From: Saturnia japonica
Lineage: Eukaryota > Arthropoda > Insecta > Lepidoptera > Saturniidae
Direction of reading: 5' to 3'
DNA length: 64,000 nt
Assembly (NCBI GenBank): GCA_033032175.1
Contig: CM065322.1
Location: 3,906,001 to 3,970,000, forward strand
In this document: piece by piece, positions 55,616 to 64,000 of the stretch
How the letters are laid out: the number at the start of each line of letters is the position of its first letter
Numbering within the stretch: the stretch's first letter is position 1
Notes under the pieces: model-generated
Seen by the model: the letters and a program-made list of their open reading frames with translations, nothing else
The model's database searches: none
What the model was told of the DNA's origin: nothing
Program-made: the position numbers and the translations under genes

Positions 55616-55735
55616 ACTACAATCTAAACACAGCGGCGACTACCGAGAGATCGTAATCCATCGGCGGTCGCTGCTGTCATGCCAGCCTGCATAAATATCT
55701 CATTATGTTACGCATAATAATAATAACTTTATTTG
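55616..55735 (-). repeat. LINE family F 3' end, right of MITE
   Basis: ctaaacacagcggcgacta, gctgctgtcatgccagcctg and cataaatatctc match 35000-35070. With the forward copy at 54848 this forms a tail-to-tail inverted pair. Confidence 0.65.
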
Positions 55736-56232
55736 ACCACAATAGGATAAAAAAATATGAGGCTTATTTCTAGGAAATTCAATATTATTGTTCTTAATTA
55801 ATGAAACCTATCGCCTGAACTAGACCGAGCCTGTATCTCAAACGCTAGTCTCTTCCCGTGATATATTATTATATAGCAGGTACCTACATGTGACATACCT
55901 AGTATTACACTGCTGTATCTTATAACATTATCACAAAACTATAATTTTATATGAGAAACACAAGGTACATAGAAAGGAAACATTTACACTGTGGTGAAGT
56001 GCAATTACTTTTCCGAGACATGACAAAAAAGTCGTGTTCGTTCTTCTGAAAGTTTCTTTTGATATACCCTGGTAACTATGTAATTAATGAACTTTTATTT
56101 TATTGTAATTTGTAGTACTACTTAGCTGGGACAGAAAAGCATAATGATATCTCTAGCATCAATCTTTTAGTTGTTGTATCTACATCTTTGCGAAATACAC
56201 ATAATTCTTGAAACAACTCGTTTTGTGATGTA
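55736..56232. other. No gene seen
   Basis: AT-rich; aataataataa near 55708. Confidence 0.45.
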
Positions 56233-56240
56233 CATTGATG

Positions 56241-57405
56241 TAGTGTTGCCACCCGTACTATAGTATAAAGTATTGTACTATATTTTAGTTAATTGTACTA
56301 TATATTATAGAAAAATAATATAGTACGAAAAATACTATATTCTCATCGCTAATTCAACTGTCGCATATATTTTATATTCATTTGCTAAATGAAACAGAAG
56401 GGCAAATTATCATTGAAATTTATTTTCATCTTGTTTGAAATTTATAGAAGGAAATAATATCAACATTTTAGCTGTCTACAATATAATGAAAAAATTTTAA
56501 CTACGAATTAGAACAGCGCAAATTGGATCACTTATTTCGATAGGACACAAAAAGAAAATGAATAAAATGAAGGAAAAATGTACTGAATTTTCAAGTAGGA
56601 TTAATATAAACCTATTGGTATTTATTGTGATAAGCTTAATATATTAACCCGACTTAACCAATGCCAATTTCTGAACTTAAACATGAAAATTAAATTTAGT
56701 TAATAAATTAAATATTATTAATGTCAACAATTTGTAGAACAACAAAGCAAAGAACAGGTGTTTAACCAAAAACTACTGCTGAAAAATGATGTATGTTATT
56801 CAAAAGCACAGATACAAATTTATGAAATATAATTTGAAAGGTAGGGCACAGAGAAATTACTTTGGAGATTTCTCTCTTCTTGTAGCAGTCCGACTGGTGG
56901 AATGCCTCCACCCTATAGAAGATCGCAGCCAAATAACCTTGTGTTTCTGTGATGAGTAGGGTTTCCAGAAATCCTTGGGTAGGAGGGTTTTAAAATCGGT
57001 AACGCGCTAGTGATACCTATGGAAGTTCAAGCATCCATAAGCCACGGTAGCTGCTTACCATCAAACAAGTGCAATAAATCAAGAGAAATTGAAAAAAAAA
57101 TTGGAGCCATACTATCACCATATTAAGTTTTTTTTAAAGACGGTGTTACTCGGGATGATGTAAGAATTCTAACGACCCTCTAAACGTCCAAATCTCTTCA
57201 GGCATTTAAATATTATATTGTTATAAAAAAAACTCACATACATGAACCCTGAAAAAGTTTCACTCCTTTTTTTGGGCAGTTACTCAAAAATTATTAAAAT
57301 AAATGCGTACTATATTTTTTTAACATTTCCCAAAAATATTATATTCTTTTTAGTTTTTTTTTCGTATATTAAAGTTAATTTTCCCCAAAAAAGGTGGCAA
57401 CCCTA
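56241..57405. mobile_element. hAT-type MITE 2 with 8-bp TSD and nested repeat
   Basis: Inverted ends tagtgttgccacc and ggtggcaacccta are flanked by perfect 8-bp copies of cattgatg (56233-56240 and 57406-57413). The 1165 bp include a family C repeat at about 56850-57080. No transposase frame is present. Confidence 0.82.
56850..57080 (+). repeat. Interspersed repeat family C, nested in MITE 2
   Basis: gatttctctcttcttgtagc, ggtggaatgcctccacc, gatcgcagccaaataac, gcatccataagccacgg and gcttaccatcaaac. It is younger than the MITE if the order of nesting is taken at face value. Confidence 0.65.
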
Positions 57406-57413
57406 CATTGATG

Positions 57414-57961
57414 TGACTTTGTTTGAAGCTTTCATAGAATTGCCAACATTAATAGTACAAATCAATCGGATCAATGATTCACGAACTCATCGACAAACAC
57501 ACAAACAATATTTTGTAATGAGTAATTTTATAATAATATCATTTAACTAGCGGTGCTCTGCGCCTTTGTTATGCAGTAATTATTTTCATAGCGTAATTAA
57601 ATTTATGAAGTGAAAACTTTTTAGCACCGTTGTGATTTGAATCTATAGGATTTAGCCTGCGAGAAAATGAGATAGAATACATTATACAGTGGTTCCTATT
57701 GTCTCGGTCTTCTCTTCGTACGTGTGTGTGCGCTTGCGTTTTACGAAACCTTGCAAAAAGTCACCATAGCCAGTGTGGTGTATTGTTCACGTGTATCGTT
57801 CATATGAATATTTTTATGTTTCCTGAAAGATTTATGTCTAAGCCACCTACAGGGTACAGTGATAGCATAAACACCTTCTCCATGAAACACATTTAGATCT
57901 AGCGACTGCCATCATGGTGATCGGTCAACGTCAAACGGTTTAGGAGTTTATTATTCTCATA
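57414..57961. other. No gene; foldback-related end
   Basis: ctagcggtgctctgcgcctt at 57549 resembles the inverted right end of the foldback repeat at 5333-5677. The rest is AT-rich. Confidence 0.45.
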
Positions 57962-58222
57962 TAAGGATATAATACCACTATCCATTAAATACAAAATTTA
58001 AAGATTACTACATCAACTCAACTGTATAAGTATATTAAATTATAATAATCTTTTAACTGAACGTTAGATTTAATATTATACTTATGTATAATACAAACAG
58101 CAACGCGTTGAATCATCAGAACACGGCATGCTAAGACAAACCCCAGAGGTTTTATAAGATACCTTTAACAAAAAGTTGTAGATGAATTTATTAGTGAAAT
58201 AAATAAAAAATAAAACTGTAAA
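57962..58222 (+). repeat. 3' end of a CR1-like LINE, copy 1
   Basis: Matches 58640-58930: tttaaagatta(c/t)tacatcaactc, gaacgttag(a/g)tttaata, agcaacgcgttgaa and agacaaaccccagaggtttt. Both end in a tandem aaataaa-type tail. Its coding part is frameshifted. Confidence 0.72.
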
Positions 58223-58439
58223 TAGCTGTGCCCCACGATTTCACCCGTGTTAAAAGGTCCCATTGCATTATGTTGAAAGCTTTCGTTGTCACTTCCTTAT
58301 CTTTTACACCCTTAGGTATTCAATTTAAAAAACATCAATATCATCATAGATCTATCTTCAAAAATGACAAATTTATACTTAAATATACTTAAACTTAATA
58401 GTACCAAGTAATATAAAAAACAAATACTACGATAACTAT

Positions 58440-58945
58440 ATCGGTTTATTCAAATATTGTAAGGTGTTACCTGTTTATGTTCGCGCTGAGTACTTGTTAT
58501 TAATAGAACAATTTGATAATTCCGACATACAAATACCAGTTAAATATGAAATTAATACACGACAGGCATTAACAAAACCTTTAAAAATACCACGTAAAAA
58601 TAACTTCTATGGCAGGCGTACAATATCTTACACGATACCTGACATTATTAATAAAATACCATTGGACGTTAGGGATTCAATAAATAATAAAAACATGAAA
58701 TACAAATTTAAAGATTATTACATCAACTCTATTGTATAAATATAGTAAATTATAATCTTTTAACAGAACGTTAGGTTTAATACTATACATATGTATATTA
58801 AGAACAGCAACGCGTTGAACAAAACCTCAGGCCATGGCATGCTAAGACAAACCCCAGAGGTTTTATAGGATGCCTATAACAATAACTTTTATGTAAATTT
58901 TTGTGAAATAAATAAAATAAAATAATAAATAATAATATGTCTATC
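58440..58945 (+). mobile_element. 3' end of a CR1-like LINE, copy 2
   Basis: Includes the RT C-terminus (58464-58739) and the 3' UTR shared with 57962-58222, ending in aaataaataaaataaaataa. Short tandem tails instead of poly(A) are usual for CR1/L2/Daphne-type elements. No TSD was found. Confidence 0.75.
58464..58739 (+). pseudogene. C-terminal fragment of CR1-like reverse transcriptase
   Basis: About 91 codons remain, with RRTISYTIPDIINKIPLDV and KYKFKDYYINSIV. These fit the R..I.Y..P..(W/I)N.(L/I)P...K.(L)K.Y pattern at the C-terminus of CR1/L2-type RTs. The catalytic domain is absent and no start is needed. It is a dead-on-arrival copy. Confidence 0.62.
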
Positions 58946-59385
58946 TCCTAAAGTAGACTCACAGTAACCATTTTATCTTCAATAAAATAATTAAAAATAT
59001 TAGGTTATTTGCGAAGCTAATTTATACAATTTAATATACACCCTTATTCAGATAAATATGTTAGTTAACTTGAGTATTTAATGTAGATTAAAATTGTCCT
59101 TAACATTATATATGTATTATTATAAATACCGTAGAAGATACCACGAATTCAAAATTACTGGCAAAAAAAAAATCGCTCGCAGTGAAACGATTGGCAGGCA
59201 TTACACATACCTATAATGTATTGCGCGTTGCGAGCCAAGCGCACTTTTCGTAACTATGCACTTTATGAACATCTTATGAAATATCAATACTAAAGCGATA
59301 AACTCTAAATCATGCTTTTTTTTAAACATAAAATACAGCACTTTGTAAATGGCACCCGTGCGAATCGCGCGATTAGCATATCTAT
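58946..59385. other. No gene seen
   Basis: AT-rich, no supported feature. Confidence 0.45.
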
Positions 59386-59845
59386 ACAATTAATAAAATT
59401 GAAGTGTTTGTCAAATAATGTCAAAATAATAGTTTTTTGCTAAATGCATATAAGAAAGTATATTCGATACCAATAATAATATTTTTATCTGTCTGTTTAT
59501 TCCGGGTAATCTTCGAAGCGGTCGCACCGATTTTGACGGTACTTTCACTGGTAGATGGTTGATTATATAGGGAGTAACTTAAGCTACTTTTATTGTAGAG
59601 AAAGAATTAGGGTTCCGGACAAATAAAAAAAAACTGATCATGGTGAATCAATTCGGGTGCTTAAATGGCTTACGCTGAGTAAACCATAAGAGATATAGCA
59701 AATTAATGTACTAAATAATTGTAGACATTAAACAGATCTATAAAAAAGTCAGCAAGAGTATATATGTATCTATATTTTAAGGAACATACACAATAAGCAT
59801 TTTTGTCTTTAAAATAGCCGGGAGCGGGGAAACAAGATTCGCGCA
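59386..59845 (+). mobile_element. Helitron-like repeat, 3' truncated
   Basis: tatacaattaataaaattga, gtcaaaataatagttttttgc, ccgattttgacggtactttc, agggttccggacaaat, aatcaattcgggtgc, aaccataagagatata and aatagccgggagcgggg. The CTAGT tail is missing. Confidence 0.65.
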
Positions 59846-61080
59846 AAGTAGTATCTATACACGATAGAGTCAATAATATTAACATGCAATAACTCGTTAG
59901 ATTAGCAAATTGCACGCTGTCTCAACTCAGTATCGGATGCCAATTAGTCTCCAACTGGGTGGAAGAGCGTGTACACTTCGTGACATGACCTGTATAATGT
60001 TTATGTAAATATTACAAGTGGAACATTCATTATAATAAACAAGGTAACAAAATATGCAATAATCTATCTATATTTATCGCTAATAAAACGGTACATCAGG
60101 GGAGCTCTAACTTATAGCGTCGGGCGTTCCAACAAAAAGTTTTCACCATTCAAATGATCGACTGCCAAGTGCAATTCTACCATGTCCTGGTGTTTTCGTG
60201 TAAGATACAACTGCGCTACGTGATACACGGATGTAAGTCACATGAAAATTGTTACCTGATATATATTCTTGAAATATAGACACCAGGACAGACCAGAACC
60301 ATGAAAATTTGCATGTGGGTTTCTTTTACACTGTAGATGAGCGAGACCAGAGACAAATAACAATTAATGAGTACTAAGGAAGGATTATTGGTCGTGAAAA
60401 AGAAATGAAAGTTTATATGAAAATCCGTCATTGTTGAAGATAGATTTATTTCAAATTACGACTATAATTATCGTTTTCTAGTAATCAAAACATAAGTTAA
60501 ATCTTGTTTATAATATTATTTGATTGTTAAATCATCATCCACTACACGTGTAGGCGTATGTGTGGGTGTCACCGAATTAAAGTTAAAAAACTAATTATAA
60601 TTATATTAATCATTTTATAATGGAGAAAGTTGACGTCATAATCCCTTAACGTCAATCAATGTGAATGATTCTCAATATTTGATGTTGCGAGTCATTCGGA
60701 GGATGAATTTATGAAATTATCGAAGTCGTAAGCTTTAACCACTCTTCTATACTTTTTTATGCTTAAAAAACTGGCTTATTGCAAGAGGCTTACTAAAAGT
60801 CGATCTTAAATACAGTCATTAAAAAAAAAAAAAAAAAATTTGTCCAATGTTGTGATCTCTCGTTTTATTGCAAAGGGTTTTTTTATAAGGATCCTTATAA
60901 GTATATTATTTCTCAAAGGTATTATAAACTTTTATATGCATTTAGTAAAAAGCTGGGTATTTTGACATAAATCAAACAGACACTTCAATTTTATTAATTG
61001 TATAGATACGATTATGTTGAAACTCGATTTGAAGTGTCTCCATTTGACTAACGATTTTTAATATGGCGTCCATTCCATAA
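59846..61080. other. No gene seen
   Basis: AT-rich, with an A run at 60821-60838 that has no recognisable element before it. Confidence 0.4.
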
Positions 61081-61345
61081 CAAGATTCGGTCAATAGTAC
61101 AGTTACAGGTCGGTAGTACGATACTCTTCTTCGTCTTAACTCTACCCCACTTTAGGTGAGGTCCGCTCTCCTAATTTATTGGCGTCAGGTCAATCTGTCC
61201 TAGGTTGTCGGGTCGGGCAGTTTTTCCTCTACTAGGAGATTTGTTATGCTAGTCCACCACTAATCGGAGGTCGCCCTCTACCTTTATTCTGCTCAGGTAG
61301 TTGCAATGCTTTCTTCACTACATAGGATCTGAGAAGGCTCACCGG
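61081..61345. other. Unclassified moderately GC-rich segment
   Basis: Contains cgtcttaactctaccccact, ggtgaggtccgctctcc, gttgtcgggtcgggcag and ctaatcggaggtcgccctct. The style resembles the non-coding end of a dispersed repeat, but no second copy is in the window. Confidence 0.3.
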
Positions 61346-62039
61346 TTAGTTTCTTTTCTTGATATAAAATTTTTGAGATCTTAAATCCGATAATTACGCT
61401 GAAATACATTATCTCTTGGTAAAGCGTATTCAAGAATGAATTGTATTTAAAATACGTCAAAAAGATAATGCAATATCGGAACAAGTAAAGATTTATCAGG
61501 CTATGGGATTTCTAGATAAATGTACCGCAATATATCATCCGTTGTGAATATTTCACGATAAATTCCGCATCGTGAGGCTTGATGCCGATGACTAGATTTC
61601 GAATAGAAGGATTTTTGAACGACGAGCGAAAACTTGGAGTCTATTGTAATTTATTCGTGTTGATTAATACGAGACTTAGAAATTGGGCACGTTTCGATTT
61701 CGATTGCGTAACTGTCTCAATCATTTCTGCCAGTGACCTCGTCGCTTTATCCCGGTCTAAAGGCTATTCGTGACATACACCAGCATAAAAGCTATTCCAA
61801 CTAAGCCTTGTTGGAGTTTACTTCTTAATAATCGATTTTCATATAAGGAACCCGGTATGGAAATTTTATGAGTAGTGAAGCGTTAACAAAAAGCGTTACG
61901 TTTTTCTGCGCAACGTACCTTACGCACCTTTCACTTTGAAACCATGTATGTGTACACACATACATCATAATATTGCTTTTAGATAAATTATTGATCATTC
62001 AGTCATTGAGTGAGTGATTGCATATTCAATTTATATAGT
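61346..62039. other. No gene seen
   Basis: Short frames of about 64 codons only; none recognised. Confidence 0.4.
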
Positions 62040-62170
62040 AGTAAGGCAAAGTGTCTGAACTCTAAGCACAGTACAATCCAAGAATCACGCCGACCACCGA
62101 GAGATCGTAATTCACCAATAGTTGCCACTATTATGCCGGTCTACGTAAACAGTAACTGGATATGTACCCG
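62040..62170 (-). repeat. LINE family F 3' UTR fragment
   Basis: gcacagtacaatcc, gccgaccaccgagagatcgtaat and tgccggtctacgtaaac align with 34993-35060 and 55616-55700. Confidence 0.5.
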
Positions 62171-62399
62171 CTGGTCCAGAAACGCTATAAACTAAAAGAG
62201 AGTCACAGTGACGGATATTTCACTATGTGAGTACAGACACTACCCTAAAAATCCGCTTGTTTCCTGGATATACACCGGGTCATTTCGCAACGTGATACGA
62301 TAAAACGTGCCTCTTTAGCGGATTATTTCATTACTATTACATCAAATTATTGTGATATGCTATATCCAAGATATAAATTTGGATTATAATCTTGTTTTT

Positions 62400-62927
62400 A
62401 GGGTTCCGTACCTCAACAGGAAAAAAGAAGAAACCCTTACAGGATCACTTCGTTGTCTGTAAAGACCCTTTTCCTGAGGAGCTGTTGGAGGTATCAAGTT
62501 GAAATTAATATTAAATACTCAAAACTGCAATCCCTTGGAGCTGTGAAAAATTCAAACTTCTAAGTCAACGCAATCAAAAGATAGGGCCGGGCCGTTTATG
62601 CCCCATATTTTAACACTTACAAAGAAAATAAAAACCCATAGGGTACTTCCAGTTGACCGAGAATCATGAAATTCGGCAAGAAGCAATGTCATAAAGCATA
62701 AGAAAAAGAGGGCAAAACCCGAAAGCCGTAAATTTGTAGTTAAAAAGTTTGCGATTACAAAAATTTTTACAGTTGGTAAACTGACCGCGGCATATATCGA
62801 TGTATGAGTACAATAGTTTTCCAAAGGCAATGTTCTTTAATTTATTTCGTTAGAATTGTTCGGTGCTCTCTCAGTAAAATGCTACCTAATTAATTTAGTG
62901 AGTTTGGCTGTACAATTACGGAACCCT
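62400..62927. repeat. TIR-bounded repeat (agggttccgta ends)
   Basis: agggttccgta at 62400-62410 is the exact reverse complement of tacggaaccct at 62917-62927. The inner sequence keeps blocks common to an insect-wide repeat (ggaccctt-like, attcggcaagaagcaatgtc). No TSD is certain. The 92-codon reverse frame inside has no domain. Confidence 0.55.
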
Positions 62928-63270
62928 CGGTGCGTAAGACTTTTTTAAAAATAATCAGTTCTCATGAAAATTGTTTTTTGTTTATGTTATCCTCAGAATT
63001 TGAAATTATGTGAAAGTTCCAACAATACTAATATGGTACGAAGTCGATTCTACAGATCGCTTTCCTTGTTTCTGGCTAACACAACTTCCTCACTATTATG
63101 CGTATAACAAATCATGAAGGCGACCACACCCTTCGTTGGGTCCGATATAGCGCAATCGTCTTGATAGTATCTTTCAATTGACATCGACTTGCTTCTTAGT
63201 AGTTATTGATTAAAACAACAATAATCTATAAACATATTTTAAAACTCAAGAAATTGTTTCTTTTTTTATA
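62928..63270. other. No gene seen
   Basis: AT-rich, no supported feature. Confidence 0.45.
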
Positions 63271-63274
63271 GTCA

Positions 63275-63650
63275 ACTATGCTCGTGGCTCTACTCGCGTG
63301 GACTACATAATGCCGTCGGTATTTTGACTACCCGTTTCCACCCTCGGCAATCGTCCGCCGCGCCGGTTTTTTTAAAGATAATTGATAATAAGATGCTTAT
63401 TATTTTACAGTTATGCGGAACCTTAATTATTTTTCTGAAATAAAAGTTACTCCTTATAAAATCAGCTATTTACCATTGAAAACCCCGTCAAAATCGGTCC
63501 AACCCTTTCGGAGTTTACCCGAAACAAACAGGCAGACAAAAAATAACAAAATTGGTTGTTTCGTATTAAGTACCGTATATACTTTGATATACCTACATTT
63601 AGTAAAAAAGCTATCGTTTTGACATCATATTGTGCACCTACATAGATATA
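63275..63650 (-). mobile_element. Helitron-like repeat, reverse copy
   Basis: ctatgctcgtggctctactcg, cataatgccgtcggtatttt, gccgcgccgg, gaaaaccccgtcaaaatcgg, taccgtatatactttgatat and tagtaaaaaagctatcgttttgac. Same subtype as 15423-15766. Confidence 0.6.
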
Positions 63651-64000
63651 TATTTTTTACCATTATCAGCCTACAGAATTGAAAGTGAGAGGTATTTAAC
63701 TAATTTTAATTGTAATTTTATGTTACTTACTGATTAGATCGTGTAGAAAACTATAATGATAAATTTAAGCTAGATTTGCAAGCGTAATCTTCCCGGCAAT
63801 GAAATTTCCTTCAAAATAGCTCAGAGGAAAAAAACCAGGTAACCGTGTCAAAGGACGTAGGTGCATTTTACTTGCATTTTACAATAATAGAACTGGAGTT
63901 GTTTGAGCGAAAGTGTCGTGATGCAACCATGTCACACAGAACAGTAATAATCAGTGTGTTAATATCGTTCTGTTCCAGTAACTACGCTTGAATACCGGAC
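63651..64000. other. No gene seen
   Basis: AT-rich sequence to the window edge. Confidence 0.45.

Noticed and set aside
57242..57550. 102-codon frame
   Set aside because: AT-rich frame spanning the right end of MITE 2 and its TSD, so it cannot be an old gene.
60821..60838. Poly(A) run as the tail of a retrotransposon
   Set aside because: No element body or TSD could be recognised upstream.
62552..62830. 92-codon reverse frame
   Set aside because: Lies wholly inside the agggttccgta-bounded repeat and has no domain.

Overview
The window reads as AT-rich, non-coding insect chromatin, very probably from a moth or butterfly. The clues are tRNA-headed SINEs of lepidopteran type, Helitron-like tails ending in CTAGT, a Jockey-clade LINE, a gypsy-type errantivirus and two copies of a DD41D (rosa-type) mariner. 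I cannot name the species and I find no intact host gene. The long unannotated stretches look like intron or intergenic DNA.

Layout. 735-2880 is a 5'-truncated Jockey-like LINE with an open reverse transcriptase frame, a poly(A) tail and a perfect 10-bp target-site duplication (TSD). 3-10 kb holds tRNA-derived SINEs, one with a 10-bp TSD, and a foldback repeat. 9.96-11.86 kb is a Helitron-like repeat split by a 1.3-kb mariner (10260-11555) whose transposase frame is open and keeps all three catalytic Asp. 12-24 kb is repeats, a second, reversed Jockey fragment (16223-16992, 13-bp TSD) and a CpG-richer unexplained island (18.16-18.61 kb). 24070-31428 is an almost complete errantivirus: 219-bp LTRs differing at one base, a 4-bp TSD, a primer-binding site, gag, pol in the -1 frame, and env broken by one in-frame stop.

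31.4-41 kb carries a long (CA)n tract, an antisense LINE end, a set of exon-like segments and a decayed YqaJ-type exonuclease gene. A second, dead mariner (38827-40129) lies directly after that gene. 41-64 kb is repeat mosaic: an RTE-type LINE tail, an 80-bp Jockey fragment with its own TSD, a third Jockey fragment, tail-to-tail LINE ends split by a hAT-type MITE, a second hAT-type MITE with a nested repeat, two CR1-like 3' ends and several Helitron-like tails.

How the parts relate. The elements are independent parasites rather than a pathway. Nesting gives a relative order: Helitron-like repeats, old LINE ends and the YqaJ gene came first. SINEs and MITEs were next or contemporary, and the mariner copies and the errantivirus look youngest. 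The least ordinary items are the YqaJ-type pseudogene, the predicted env splice junction of the errantivirus, and the two mariner copies, one open and one dead.
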